The notes: a model not told the origin generated them from the sequence alone. DNA of 64,000 bases from Galbula dea (GCA_013399015.1 VWZX01010597.1:124001-188000); one strand, 5' to 3'; numbered from the stretch's first letter, positions 36,420-50,937 are shown. Made by a program: numbers and translations.

Positions 36420-36420
36420 C

Positions 36421-36447
36421 AAAAAAAAAAAAAAAGGAAAAAAACCG
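36421..36447. repeat. Poly-A tract
   Basis: Fifteen A in a row at 36421-36435, then GG and a further A run to about 36444. There is no retrotransposon 3' end before it, so I do not read it as a processed tail. Confidence 0.85.
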
Positions 36448-36828
36448 TGATGAACTCTTGATGAACTATTAATTACAAATGGGCTTAAAATACTCTTCAT
36501 TGCTGAAAATATAGGGCAAAACCTTGCCCTAGGATCAGTGATAAGACCATCATTTGCTCAAAGAAATAAGCCAGGTAATAATGAAGGAGGACATTCTTAG
36601 TGGTTTCATCTGTAACTCTGCAACCTCAAGCCACATATACTTTCAGATTTAACCTGAAATCATTTACTGCATGTGATTAGCCTGAGAAAATACTGTTTCA
36701 AGTCTCATTCATTAAGAGCTTCCTCAGGGTCTTGATATTTTGCCTTGTAGAAAAAAGTATAATTATTTCAGAAAGTACAAAGCAACTTCTCATTTGAGAG
36801 CAAATTCTGAAAAATGAGAAAGAGAGGG
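36448..36828. other. Unique noncoding DNA
   Basis: No gene, RNA or repeat recognised. Confidence 0.5.
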
Positions 36829-36892
36829 AAAGGAAATAAAGAAAGAAAGTAAGAAAAAGAGAGGAGAGGAGAGGAGAGGAGAGGAGAGGAGT
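36829..36892. repeat. Purine-rich tract with (GAGGA)6 microsatellite
   Basis: A GAAA-rich segment (36829-36850) is followed by 41 consecutive purines (36851-36891), of which 36861-36890 is six tandem GAGGA units. Polypurine mirror-type tracts can adopt triplex (H-DNA) structures in vitro. That is family knowledge, not evidence of function here. Confidence 0.9.
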
Positions 36893-39800
36893 GAAACCCC
36901 AAATGTATCCATTTAAATTTGTAGAGTTGAAAAGACATCTCTGTCCTTATTTGCATCCATGAAATGTACTTTTGAAGTCACATGTGCATTGCACAGAAAA
37001 ACTGGAAGGTTTTTATTTCTAGGATGGTCTCTTGGGTTCATTTTGGGGAAGAAGTATCCCACATCTACTTGAAGACACTCTGAACTAGGAAACTTACTAA
37101 GATGTTAAAATATTAATGCAAAATAGGCCTTTAACTTTAGTTATTGAGACTTGGGAAATGCAAATGCTTTTAAAATAGTTTATAATCCCTTTCTAATGCC
37201 TAACTCTTGGAAACTGGGATTGTGTTTTCAGAAGTGACTAATTTCTCAGGAAGAGCTGATCACTGGCCACGTGAAAAACTGTGCTTTTTGAAACATGTTA
37301 AATTGGACATACAATATGATTTCACATGCTGAAAATTTACTCTTGAATTCCTGGTACAGATACCTCAAATTTGCACTGTTAAGATTTTACTAAAGCCACT
37401 GAAGATGTGTTAATTTTCAGAAACATTTCCACTAGTACAGGTGCTTACAAGGTATTTGCAAAAGATCCATTGTATATTCACAGTAGTATTGACAACGATG
37501 ATGACGATGATAATAACAACAAAATTACTATTTAGTTGTTTGGAAATGAGCTTTGCAAGGTTTTTTGCAAGTACTCTTTTTGTGTTCTGCCCATCTCTCC
37601 TGAACAAGGATGCAAGCAGGCTCTGGCATGTTTTAGCATCTGGCCTAGAGTCCTTTAGAATGAACCATAAAGCTCCTCTTGACTTCAAGGGCTGAGGAAA
37701 CTATTTGCACAGTACATGGAAATCTCTCTGACAACAATAGTAGCAGTCATTCCTTTCTTTAGCTGGAAGATAAAACGATCTTCTGCAAAATACTGGGTAA
37801 TGATAATGCAGCTTTTGACCTTCATCAGGAAAATTCTCATTGCTGATCCTTGATCTTGGGTCCACATGCTCTTTTTCCTTTAAGTATGCCTAGACAGTTA
37901 TTGGAAGCTATCTCTCCCATGACTGCTTTGAACATGAGATAGCTGCTCTCCTGTGAATGGCTCTGTCCTGTGCTGTAACTGCTGCATTTCTTTCACATAT
38001 GGTTTTTCCTATATGGAATTATTATCAGCAAGAAATTTGGCCTGGTTGTCTCAGGTGGATTGCACTAGCCTGTTCAGTTTTCACTGCCATCTTCTAATTT
38101 GAATTAATTTTTTGCCTGTTATCCCATTTCTTTTGTGTTCAGAAGATTCTAATAGCAGTTGCAGGAAACCCACAATGGAATTATTACCTAGTTACTAATT
38201 ACTTTTGATGAAGCATGTCTAAATTACTACAAAATATTTCTCCACAGTGCAACCTACTTAGGTTATAGTTCTGTGAAGATTTATACATGTGCTAATTTAT
38301 GCTTGGTGGTTTGAATTTCTGCAGCAAAAATATCAAGCCCATCTGAAGTATTTCAAGAAGGGTGCTGAGAAACAGAAGAACTTCAAATCATTGTTGTTCT
38401 TTTTTTTTTTCCCTTTAAACATTAAAAGACCTGATCTCTGGGGCATCAGCTAAGTATTTGCTTAACTCCAGTTAAGCTGCTGTAGCACCTGGCTTTAGCA
38501 TATGAAGTAAAGAAGCTAGAGACAGCTGCGATGTCACTATCAAATGATGATATAGAGTAGCACAATAAAAATAAAAATAAATACTATGGACAGCAAATAA
38601 AACTGTGTTTTCCTAATTACCTCTGGAGCTCCACACTTGACAAGAAAATATATCCCATAGTTGTTTGCAGGCAGGATGTGGAAAAAAACAGACCTCATAC
38701 AAAAAAAGCAGTGGAAACCTGCAGCCTCCTTCTGTTTCTGTGTTTTCACACATAAGCATGTTACCTTGTTATAGATGACCAGGTCATCCTCCATTTGTTA
38801 AAAAGCTGATGCCAAACACTGCAAAGTAGAAACCATTTGCAGTACATGTAAGTCTTAATGGACCTTTAAACCCTAGGGAAGATGCTAAATCTTTTGGACT
38901 TCACTCTGCTTACAAGAATCTGTTGTGCCTGAAAAGCCTTAACCCCAGATTTATCAGCTCTTGATTTTAGCTGTGAACCACCCTGGTTCAGCCTGAGGCT
39001 TATTGGCTAAGGCAACAGCCCTAAAATGCACTTCTGCCTCAGTGCCATGTACATCCATGATATCTTGTGAAATGTTCCTGTTCCACTTTTCTGTGTCCTG
39101 CCCAGTTCAGAAGTCATAAGTAAGGGTAAGCCTTGGAGAAGCAGGATCCTTATGGGAGGCCCATGGACCAGAGGAGGGAGGTGTTCTCTTGCATAACTGT
39201 GGATGCTCAGGTACAACAAGGCTTCCAATCTGCCTTGGGTTCATTGTCTTTTCAGGGAAACACACCATTTCCAGTCCTTCTGAGGACACGTTACCATTCC
39301 CAGAACAATAGAAAGTGCTTCAGAACAGTTGGTAATTGAGCTACTGATGTATTCTTCGCTTCTAGGTAACTAGGATATTAGAAATGGAAAAGGCAGATCA
39401 CTTCTTTAAGAAGCCAAAATATGACACTTGGCAAATAAATGGAGTTAACATGCCCATTATTAGCTTTTCAAGAAATTTCTTTTCAATTTTCTTCTCTTTT
39501 TGCTGTAGTGCTTCAGAAAATTCACTGACTCTTCCCCCAGCTTCTGACTTCTGATGTTCTTTTTTGGTCAACAAAAAACTCCACCTCTCTTTTTATTAGT
39601 TTTTCAAGGCAGACCTATCACATACGCAGGTCAAAATGAATGATAAAAGTTTATGTGTAGGCATAATATGGAAAATCTTCAATAGGGGCTAGCATTATGT
39701 GACACTTCAAACACTGTTATCTGAATAACTCTATCCTGATTTCTGGCTGGAGGCAGTTCTCAGGCGTAAGGGAGGTGAGAGCATGAGTATAGCAAAGGAT

Positions 39801-42800
39801 TCCTAATTTTAAAAGTATTGTGAATCTTAAAACCATTTAACTGCATGAAGTTTTTTCATCTCCTCATATCAGTTTCTTGAATTTCACAATTAACTTCATT
39901 TCCCCATGACTTTGATGAACTAAGGTAATGAAAAGGAAACTTCTCCCTCTGGCTGCTGCCGAGGTTACATCTTTCCACCCCATATTCCTGCTGACATGCT
40001 CATGAAGCTCATCCTGAACCATTGCAGTTTACAGCTTGATTTTGCTTTGCCATGAAATGTCAGGCTTTAGGCTGTTCCTGTAAATGACAGGAGAAGCTCA
40101 ACTGTCCTTTGTGCCAAACAAGAGCAGAAACCTTGGCAGCCCCTCCAGTGTCATGTGAAAGCCCAGATTTTCTCATTGTTTTGTTTTGTGGAGAGAAGCT
40201 GGAAAACATGTCAGTGCGCCCCAAAGATGTCAAGAACTTAAATCAACTCAGAAGGTGGAAAAAGTAAATCAGGATTTATAGGGTAACCATGTCATTCTAG
40301 CATGTATTTTTCTGATTTACAGGGTTGGCAGCTGGAGCTAGACAGAGGCTGCATATGAGACTCAAACTGACTGATTTCACAGACACAGGAGAAGACACTG
40401 TTTCTGACTTGTGGTTGGTATGGACCTGACAGGACTCTGCATAGGAAGAGTTACTGTTTCCTTTTGGGCATGCAAGGAGTCGTAACACTTGCTGTTTTCT
40501 TGGAGCTTGGTTCACAAAGCTATCAGTAAGTTTGCAGTGCATGATTTCTTGGTAGGCAATGGTCTTTCCCAGAGCAAAAGAATGAACAAGAAAGTAGCTA
40601 ATAAAACCAAGGTACAGTGTGTCTGAAGAAACAGACTGGGTTGGCAGTGGTGGGGTTTGAAGATCCAGACTGGTGTCGAGTGGAAGGGTCTTGCAAGCTT
40701 ATTGAGTAGCCTCTGCTGCTCCCAACTCTAGGAAGTGACTAGGCCTGAGATTGAGCTAAAATACACCGTGCAGGCATGTTTTCGGGTCCATATGCAGGGT
40801 GAAGGGGCAGGGACACGTGCAGGGGATTGTCAGGTTGGTTGTATGCCTGCTCTTGATGCTCCCACACCAGGCCCTGATGCTCCCATACACTGTGGGGTAC
40901 AGCAGTTTTCCTGAGGAGGCATCAACAACCATGAAGGCAGCACTAAGAGATGCTCATCTTCCAGTGGTGACAAAGTGCTTGGGCTCACTTTCCTGCTGTC
41001 CTGGTGGAGTTGGTATAAGCCACTCACATGCTTTATTGCTGGTTCAGATAGCCGCCAGCGTCAATGTGAGCACCCTCCAGGGCAGGATGAGCTGCTGTAC
41101 GTCCCTCCTCACATGCATACCAGCATGTGAAGAGGCAGTCAGAGTAACGAGTGGCATAGATCTTTCTGTGTCTGTGGGAAAAGTCTGGTGTCCTTTCAGG
41201 GGGAGTTTCCCACTGATTTCTTTATTTCTAATATGAGTACTAATGAATACATGGAAGTGGTGGGAAGAACAAAGCTGAACACCAAATGCACTCTGTCAAA
41301 TATAAGAGAGGGACCCAAGGTGAACACCTTCAAACCTAGAAGATTAAACTCCTTAGAATAAGGGTAGTTTTGTGGAGGAAAATCTACTATTTTTACCTTC
41401 TCTGAAGAGGAATAAAATCACATAGCAGAGCTTTCTAGTCAGTTAGGGACTGGTAGCCTTTATATACTGCACAGCCTTTGGGATTGGAGAGAAGTGCTTT
41501 CATTTCCTCAGGTTTAGGAAAATAATTTTGAAAACATTTGACAAGGATGGGCCATCACCAACATCAATCACATCTCTCTGAAAAAGACACATGACACCAG
41601 TAAAGTGTCACAAAAGCTAAAAGAGGTCACAACGATATATAGCTCATACAGATTTGCAGACGAAATATGTAATGAATCTTGTCCACAGAATTATTAGATA
41701 TTATGAAGAGGTTTGAGAGGCTTTTTTTTTTCCAACTTAATTTTTAAGTGTTAGGGATCTTATGAACATTCTTTGATGACTAAAATGGCTCAATAAGGGC
41801 TTGGCTTTTTTAAGGAAACATGACTGAAATCTGTGTCCATCAGTTTCTTTGCCTGCTTCACCCTCTTGAGCAAGCTGGCTGATTCTACTAGAGTCAGCAA
41901 AGAGAAAAAGGTCTTGAAGTTACAAAGGTCTGACAAGTTTCACAAAAAATGGCAGCTGTGAACAAAAGGAAGCCTCAGATTAATGTTGTCACTGAGGCAA
42001 AAGCTTCAGCACAAGCACAAGAGCTGTCAGCATGGGCTGAACTAACTACAGTAGTTACAGAGCATAGTCGTAGCCCTGAAGTTAGAGAACATGGAAAGGA
42101 GTTGGAGGTTTGCAGAGGAATAGCTGAGATAATTGCAGTAGGGGCAGGAAGCAAGAGGAACAAATTTAGGATGTGAATAAGTAGAAAATGACACATTATT
42201 AGTTCTGACATTACCATAACTGTTTTCTTTTTAACTTAGATTAGAATTCCCAAATAGTCACAAATCTCTAAGAGCTGTAGAATGAAGTGAGACATCAGAT
42301 TTCATAACACTTGTGATAAGTATTGAAAGATCTGCTAATACTGCAGCACTAGAGCTCATTCTTACTTTCCCAGAGGGTCAGCCAAATGCTGAGTGGTAAT
42401 ACTGACCTCATTAAAAGTACTTTTCTTAACCAGCCTTTATGTGTGGTATAAGGACCTCATAAAAGAATGCACAGCTTACTAGTATGAGAGTTCACTGGAA
42501 GTCAGATTTGTCAGCAAGAGCAGGCCACCTGCTTGTAATTTGTGACTCCAAACACACCTGAACTTTTGGAAATGGGGGGAGGGACTAACTAAAATGCCAG
42601 TGATATGTAATAAGCATCTCAGACACATCTAAAATTGAGTTCCTTATATCCAAAATATGTAGGGCAGAGAGTATTAGAGTGAGAAGTATATTATTTTCTA
42701 ACATAGATCCCACTAGTGGAGCACTTGTTGCTGCTATGATTAAAAATAGATATGTTGATACAAAATCCCTGAAAGGATACTTTTTGCACCATCCACCAAT

Positions 42801-45800
42801 CTCACATACCTATCAAAGAGTTCTGAGCAGCCTAGGAAGAGAGTCAGCTGCTTTTAACACAAAGAGAATTCCTCAGACATAGTTCTTGTTTTGCAGAGTC
42901 TCACTAGAAGTGTTTTGGTTTTTATGGTAATATGTTTTATTCTTCTGAAAGGAGCTGATCTTCCACCACAGTGTTTATGTAGGCTTCAATGCCATAGCGC
43001 TGAGCTGTCCTTCTGCTGGACCCTCCAGAGGCAACTGAGTTCTGCAGCTGGTGCCTTGCAGTAACCAAGCCTTCAGGGGACTAATGTTCCACCAAAGAAA
43101 GAGTTTGATCTGTTGTATGAACCCACTTAACTAGCACTTGTTTGCCAAGCTTGCACTCTTAGCCATTTTTTTTTGTCCTTGTGGAGCTCTCTCTTATCAT
43201 TGCAAATGTCTGTTCCTCATCTTTGTCCCAGCCTTTGACTATCTTTTTGCCATGATCTTTAGCTTGGTCTGCCCTCATCTTCTTCCATCCCACACTCTGT
43301 CACACACATTTCTGACTGTGTCCCTTCTTGATACTTCTGTGTAGATACCTCTTTGTCTCCTTCAGGCCACACATCAACTTGCTTGCACTTCGTTGCAGGG
43401 TACCATAATCCTAATCTGTCTATCCTCATCCTACTTATGCCTTCCTGGTGCTGAGGAACACAACTATGTCTAAAAGGCAGGGATGCCTGCTGCATATAAG
43501 TGTAAGCCGATCCAGCTATTACGTGCTCCGTCCTTTTTCCTACTCCTTATTATTGAACTGACCATCTTCCAGGCATTACTTCTCCCTCATCTCCCTGAGC
43601 TCTGCCACGAGCCCATGCCACTTTCAGTACCAATTCAGGTTAACTAGCTGATTTTGTACTGAAGCAGACTATAAATGCTCATACAACTTCATAATGCATG
43701 TTGGTTACAAAGACAGGAGACAGCCCATAATGAATAGCTGCTAGGCAGAAAAATCATAATCCATTACAAGCCACTTCCAAGGGAATTGTATGTCTATATT
43801 ATTGTAGATATATTATATATAGAGACTAAGGCCAGATCTATGAAATATTTTCAAGGGAAGAAAAACTCTAACCTATTTCTTAAATCTCAACCCGTGTGGC
43901 TTCCTTGGAGACACACAGAGAAACTGCAATGGAGTAGGAAATTGAAGTAAACTTCCCAGATAGCAAGTCTAAATTGCTTTTTCTTACTTTTATGTTTTTT
44001 ACTCAAAGTTGGAAGACAAGTTAGTGAAACAAGTGTGCAGTTAACAAGTAAGCATTGCACACCAGTGTAATAGGAAAGGAAAGTTTCAGTTTATTTCAAA
44101 GTATAGGAACTTCTGTGAACTGTAGGTGTTATAGATTAACACTTTAATGGGAACCACATGTGTTGTATCCTTTAAGTGTGACTCCAGCTTAAGTAAAGAG
44201 ATAAAATTATTTTCACATCTGAGGAGGACATAATGTTCTTTCTGAATGTAGATCAGGCTGTCTGTGACATGTAAATTAAATTCATCTGAGTAATTTTTTT
44301 ATAAAGAAATATGATCAAAAAGAAGAGGTAGAAATATTTTCAAGCTTACATGCTCTTCTGGGAGTCCATTTCTAATTACAGAGTCTCTTTGAATGGACAA
44401 TGGCACTGTTTTAATCTTGTTTTACTGATTCCATTCATTGATTCTTCCAGCCCTGTCTGGTCTAGTTTTTGGAATATGTTTACATATATATTCACGTACT
44501 TTATTATTAGTGTGGACTATTCTTCCTATTGTCTGCTTAAATGCATGCTAAAGACTTCTTGTCCTTCTAATGAAATAGTTCTAAACTGGCTTCAGACTGC
44601 TTCTATAAAGTTCATTTTTCTATTTTCTCCTTTCAGTCTGTTCCTAGGTAATTTTCTTATTTAAAGAAAAATCGTTGTGTTCCCTGCAGTTTTGTGCTGG
44701 AGACAGCTCTCTTAAACTCTATAAGGAAGCAGAAGACATGTCAGGCAACAAAAAGGACACTCCTTTAATGGCACTGTCACTTCTCAGACTCTATAAATCT
44801 CTGCAGTGCTATGCAATGTTTTGCTTTTGTGCACCCTCTTCTCTCTATTGTGGCAGACTGGTTTGCTTCCCATCTTTAGCTTTTGTGTTAACATGTCTCT
44901 TCTTCTCAGTGTCTCAGTGAGCAACCTGTCTCTTCATTGTTTGTCATTTGGTCCTACCAGTGCTTTCTTCCACCCTACTGCAATGTTCAGTCACTGCATA
45001 GGAGTCATGGATTCAGATGCTCACATATGTATTTGCGCAACATTCTCCCTTTGATTTCTTATGCCCTACATGTCTGATTGTCCCTACACGTACAGCATTT
45101 ACTTAATATGGCTTGTCTGCACAAGTCTAGTGTTTGCATGCACACAAGCCACATGTAGTAAATGTGTGTTTGCCAAAGAATTTGTACGTATTCAGTAATT
45201 CAGTCTCTCAAAGAAAAGAGTGAAACAACATTGGAAGTTTTGTTTTGAAGACATCTTGTGACTTTTCCATTCACATTTTGGTGGTCCCATCCCCGGAGAG
45301 GTGTCCTTGATTGAGAATGCCACAAATAGAGTAGCATCTGGTTTTGTGACACTTCATGAAGGAAAGGATGGATCATAGGGAAATTCTGGAATCTGGTGAG
45401 ACAGATGCTTGACTAGATGACGATGTTCCAAGAGACCCAGAAAAAGAAATGTCTATATCCTGTTCTTCTGAACCTTGATGCTGTGGTTGTTTTATGAGCA
45501 TATAGCATCTGATTTCTGGAATACTGTGATTTCTGTAACTTTCTTTTCCTTTTTCTTTCTGCCCCACTTATGAAGGAGCTACAAAAGCTCCCACAGGATA
45601 TTCCAGATGTCTGAAACATAAATACAGAGGGATGTACAACATTCAGTATTTAACAGGGAGTTAGTTAGCCTTCTTTTTTTTCTGTTTACAGATGTAAAAA
45701 ACCCTTAAAACAAATCTACCAGGCTCAACATTCTCTGCTTACCCTCAGGCACATGCTGTGTGGGTGGGAAAAATGAAGCCTCATAGTCTGATGCTGGCTA

Positions 45801-48800
45801 CTTTCTTTCTCTCCCTTAGCCTGCCTTCATCCATATTTAGGGTTTTAACAGACTGTGGTGATAAATCAGGTGGAATGACCCTGCCAGCAGCTTTACCCTG
45901 GAAATCCAGCTTGGGTGACAAAGAAAGAGAGAGAGAGTTCATGGAGGGAGCATGGGAGATCATCCAGATTTCAACAACAGACTCCTTATTCTCTTTGGCA
46001 GAAATGTCTTCCATGCAGAGTTGATACAACATGCCTTTGTACACCCCTCAACCCCTGCCAGCACATGAAAACCATGTCAGCCATGCTTGAGCAAGGCATA
46101 AAATGCCTTCCATTCAAAGCATTCATAAAATCCTGGCAACCTCAAAGATAATGATATATTCTGTCTTCACTTTGTTCTCTTGACAGCCTAGCAAGTGCAT
46201 ATCTGTGTTCATGATATTCAGAGGAGCCTGACCCACACATATTAAAAGACATTGTGGAGATCAAAAAAGGTTATGGCCTCAGTCTCTCCGTGAAAGAAAG
46301 AGCTCCACTCTTGTTCACAACAACCTCATAATATGAAATAAAATCCTTATGTAAAGACTATTTCTCACCAGGCATAGACAAAGATGCTTATTAGATCAGA
46401 AAATACTTTATTACCATAGGCAGGTTTAAGCCATTCATTGGGCTTTCAAATAGCTGCTCAGAATGAAAACAGAAGATATGCACCAGGTTTGTGTCCTATG
46501 CTATCTAAGGTATATACTTGTGATTCATTTAACATTCTGCTGCTGTTGTGTGTAAGGAGACAGGTAGGGAAGGCCAACATATATCATCAGTCCTAAATGC
46601 TCTTTGAACATCTTGCAGCTGAATTTTGGGACTAAAATAAGGTGGGGCTTCCTTTCATTTGCCTTTCTGGCATTTAGATTTCATAAGCATTGGGTTTTTT
46701 CCTTCTCTTGTTTGAAAGCTAGCTAAGAAAACAAGAAACCAGAACCTGAGTCTTTAAAAAAATATTGACGCTGGGCAGTGCAATATTCAGCCTTAATTTC
46801 ACTCTCTCAGTTGGGGACAAGGCAGCTTTTATGTTAACAATTAAAAAACAAATAAACAAAAAAACACAGTAAAAAGGCCCCAAACCAAACTCCCCCAAAT
46901 GAATTGATAGTAAAGAGCCTCAGAATAACCATCATCTCTGAAGAATTCAGTTCTTGTTCCAGTCTAGCTCAAACAAAATCAGTGTGAGTATTTGTCCCAG
47001 TTCTAATTAGTCCACATCATAGATCAGTATACCTGGCAGGTCCTATATGGATCTGAGCAGATGTTTCAGGAGGCTGAGCAGACCCTATTTCTGTTCAGTT
47101 AAACGTCAGCTGAGCATACCTGGCACTTTGTAAGAATTGGTTCCCTGGAGAAGATGAAGGCTGACTCTGACAGAGAGGTAGAAGTTGACAATGGAGAGAC
47201 ACAAGCAGTTGAATCTCTTAAAATTTTGCTGAGCATCATTAAAAATAAGGGTGCCTGAGGACTGTAAATGTAAAAGACACCAAGGTCAAAATTGCAAGTG
47301 TGGTTTTGCAGAGGTAAAAGATAGTTTCTCGGTGCAGTATCTCTGGCTATATTATCTGTATGTAGACAAAAGAATTTGAAAAGTATTAAACATTTCAAAG
47401 ACATTTTAACATCCATTCATTTGAATGTTTTAATTTTGTACTTGAGGGGATTGAGGGCAAAATAGTTCCTGCTTGAACTTTGCTCACAGGAAAAGTAAAA
47501 TCATTGCTTTTGCAAATGAGAAAGAGAATAACTTTGAACAAATTTTGGCCAAATTCATACCAAAGGTGCTGACCTCTTCTGTGTGAAGAGATCTCATATA
47601 GCAGAGATCATTTTGGACTGCATGCTCATCTTTCTTCCAAATTAACTTAAACTGGCATTCTGCCTCAAAAGCTGAAAAATATTAAACCTGACACTCTGCT
47701 TGTTTGTTCTCACTTCAGAATGTCTATGGCTACCCCTTTTGTGACTTTCCTGTTGCTGCTGGGTTTCCATTTAGATTGCTTAGATATCCTTTCCTGCTAT
47801 CCTCAAAATCTCTCCTGGCACCCAAGTGACTCCTGCACTGTGACTCATAGGCCGCTTTCATCAGGATGCAAACTAATGGTCTCCTTTGACATATGCTGGA
47901 TGCATTCTGCACAGCTCCAGGGTTTCTGCTGCTGCTAATGAGATTTTTCTGGAGGGTTGTGAAAGATCATTAAGAAGTAGTTTCTGAAAGCCCAATATTG
48001 GTTTTTCAGTGTTTAACCAGGGGTGCCTCCTCACTGCTCAATGCTAATAATGGCAGGATGGTTGCTTTGCTGGCAAGGTGGTCAAGGATCAGCTTGCTGG
48101 TGTCAACATACAGGTCTATATGCTACGTTCGGTGTGTTTGAAGTTCTGGAGTGATGAAACAAGGAGTGATGCTTGCTGGCTTATATCAAGATGAGTTGTG
48201 GAGCTGAGTAGTAAGTGAAAGACTTATCAGAAGACAACGATGTAACCTGGCTGCACCTAGAGGGAATTCCTACCTTAGTTACGTATCTGATACAGTAGAT
48301 GAAACAGAGAAAAGTACCTGAGACAGGTGCTTCAAGAGAAATCTCTGCCCTTGAAGATAAAGTGTATGGTACTAGGTGGTGGTGGGCTGGGGAAAATGGG
48401 AGACAGCCCTGTAGTGACTGTGGGATTGGTCAAGGAGCGGGCAGCATGGGGAAGAGAGCATTCACTTCTGAAATAGGAACTTTGGAGAGTGCTGGAAGCG
48501 CTATGGGGCAGAGGGCACATAAGATCTTGGGGAAGAAAAAGAAAAAGCTCCCTGAGATGCTATTTGTAGTAGAGTCAGAAAGGATTCAACAAGATAGAAT
48601 TACTCCAGGGAGACAGAGAATTGCATGATGAAACATACTGCAGTTGCTCTAGACAACTTCCCTTCCTCTACAGTCCAGAGTTGACAAAGACCTTAGATTT
48701 CCCTATTTGTGACTTTGGAAGATAGCATGAAAACCCTTAATTCAGTATTCTGAAAATGCTGATACAAGGTTTAAAGACTACTGAGCTAGCTGAAAAAATG

Positions 48801-50778
48801 AAGAAATTCAATGGATTACTGTTTCCAGGAATTTCTTTTATGTAGGAAGGAGAAGGACTGAAAGGCATCACTGATGGGAAATGCTTCACAGTTCCTGAAA
48901 AAATGTCCCTGATGGGGTCACTGTGTCTTTAAGATGACCTTGGAGGAAAAAGTGCATTTGAGTTTAGGAGGAAGCTTAAGTTCTGATGTGCTGATCTATT
49001 AAAGTTCAAAAACAGGCATGCATTTCACAAAGCTTTCCCAGAACTGTGGTAGAACAGTCCAAAGGCTCAGTGTCAAGACATTTCTGAATACCACATCTGA
49101 AACAAAACAGAAATGTGTCCTTTTTTTGAGGACTGAAGCAGGTAAAATCACTACAGTGTTAAATCAGAGGGATCATAGATGAAAGGTACAACAAGTTTGA
49201 ATGTTGCTTTGCTTTACATAAAGTGATGGACAAAAGCTGATAAAAATTACATGTTTTTTTTTACAATAGTCTGTTATCAAATATTTAACATTTCTAAAAC
49301 CTTAAGTGAAGAAGTGGCTAATTATAAGACTGTAACATAGATGTGCATATTCTCACATTAAATGTAAGATGTATGAATAAACATCTTTTTATCTAAAAAT
49401 ACAAAAAGCAGGTGAAAGATCTCAAGAGGATCCAGGGTCAGAAAGCTTTTTTTTACAATTTCTGTGACATAGTGATCTTCCTGTTAAGATACCAGATGGT
49501 GATTATCTAATAACAGGGATAAATGTATGAATGATCACACATTGCAGGGCAGGATGCCAGATGTCTTCCACAAGGATGTCTTCCAGGGTACAGAGAAGCT
49601 CTGAGCATAGGTTAGAGATGAAGGATCCCAAATGCCTCATCATTATTGCTCTTGAGACTGTTTTCTCTCCTCCTGTAAAGTCAAAAGGTCCTGGAAGGGG
49701 TTTAGACTCAGTTTAGCAGAAGTTGAAAGAAAGTCTCTTCTTTGGGATTTACATCTGCACATAGACCAAGTTTCCACTAAAATGGAAATACTTCACTTAA
49801 ATGTCTTTTTTCTTGTTCACACCAAATATTTTCTTGTGTGCTTGCTGTGTCAACTCTGTTTCTGGCCTGAATTTCTCAGGGCACTTACATTTGCCTACAT
49901 TTAATTCTTGCCTTAGGGTATGGTTTTGGCAAACTGACAGTTGGCACGTGCTGGGCACCCAGAGCACATCCCTGGGAAACGTTCTCTCCAATAAAATCTG
50001 TTCCACACTGATAACATTTAGATCTGAGGAAAAAAAGCAGAAAAGTATGGCCAGGAGCCTTTGGCAACTTTGGAGAAAGCCAGAGCTTCAGGCTACAGTT
50101 GCTCAAAAGAGCCTAAATTAACTAGAAAAGAGGGAGGCTTTCTGCAAGCCTTTAGCTATGGAGGAAAGCTAAATCAGTGAGAGGTACAGGTAGTCTGAAA
50201 TCATCACCTGTAAGCCTGCAAGGACAGAAAAGTTAGAAAGACCCTTGGGTGAGGCAGTTACCATGAGGAAACTCATCTTTAGCTTTGTTATGTGAATCAG
50301 CAATTTGAGGGTGCTGCTGTTCATATATGCACAATAGATTAGGGATGCAAATGTAAGGAGTGAAAAGAGAGACTTGAAGAAGCTGAACTGTTTAAGGGCC
50401 CTATCCCGTACCTCCAACAAGGGCAAAAGCCAAGTCTGCCTTCAACAAGTTTTAGTGTGAGCAGCAGATCCCAGGCAGTCTGGTTGCAACCTTGTGGATC
50501 TATTCCTAAAGGTGCAAAGGTCAATTGACTTGTCCACTTCAGAGATTACACACTTCATGTTTCTTTCCTGACTGGATACTGATAGTATCTTTCTCTTGCT
50601 CAGAACTATCAACAGCAATTTAAATAAGCTTAAGATATTTCACATGAGTGATTCTCTGTTAATTTTGCTGAAATCATCCAGAGACTTCAAAAGTTAGGGG
50701 TGCTAGATGCATGGAGAAAATAAACAAGTCGACAAGCAGAGTGTGATTGCGTAAGTATGGTTGTTTTTTTCATTTCAG
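36893..50778. other. Unique noncoding DNA, no gene recognised
   Basis: About 13.9 kb with no nameable gene. Points of note: imperfect GAT/GAC/AAC trinucleotides at 37495-37522. A GC-richer patch at 40780-41230 gives a 145-codon plus-strand frame (40799-41236). That frame has a hydrophobic start but no known domain, and two CTGATGCTCCCA-like repeats lie inside it (about 40855 and 40877). A-rich low complexity at 46842-46890. Frames above 100 codons at 44350-44664, 47099-47416 and 48299-48628 look like chance. Confidence 0.5.
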
Positions 50779-50863
50779 AATGCAGCCTAAAATTTATTTA
50801 GTGGCACATGAAAGGCAGACTGTGATTCTCACCACTGCTGCTCAGGATGAAATCCTGGAGAAA
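50779..50863 (+). other. Weak candidate exon 1 (85 bp), unknown product
   Basis: A pyrimidine-rich acceptor (TTTTTTTCATTTCAG) ends at 50778 and a strong donor (AAA|GTAAGTA) starts at 50864. Only one of three frames is open. It begins with ATG one base after the acceptor and gives 28 codons up to the donor, ending in phase 0. I recognise no domain in the peptide. Splice-like strings occur by chance this often in 64 kb, so this is at best a hint of an exon in an unrecognised gene or noncoding transcript. Confidence 0.18.
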
Positions 50864-50874
50864 GTAAGTACGGC

Positions 50875-50902
50875 TATTAGAATAAGAATATTAGAATAAG
50901 AA
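50875..50902. repeat. 14-bp tandem duplication (2 copies)
   Basis: The unit TATTAGAATAAGAA is repeated perfectly twice. It lies in the 74-bp gap between the two weak candidate exons. Confidence 0.9.
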
Positions 50903-50937
50903 ACCTAGGATAATACACAGCCTGTTTCTTTCACCAG

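Noticed and set aside
36421..36447. Poly-A tract as the tail of a processed pseudogene or LINE
   Set aside because: There is no upstream coding remnant and no flanking duplication that I could find.
40799..41236. 145-codon plus-strand frame with a hydrophobic start
   Set aside because: The hydrophobic stretch could pass as a signal peptide, but no domain follows and short internal repeats suggest composition bias. Kept only as a locally GC-richer patch.
44350..44664. 104-codon plus-strand hydrophobic frame
   Set aside because: Rich in Phe/Leu/Ser from T-rich DNA. No membrane-protein family recognised and no splice evidence.
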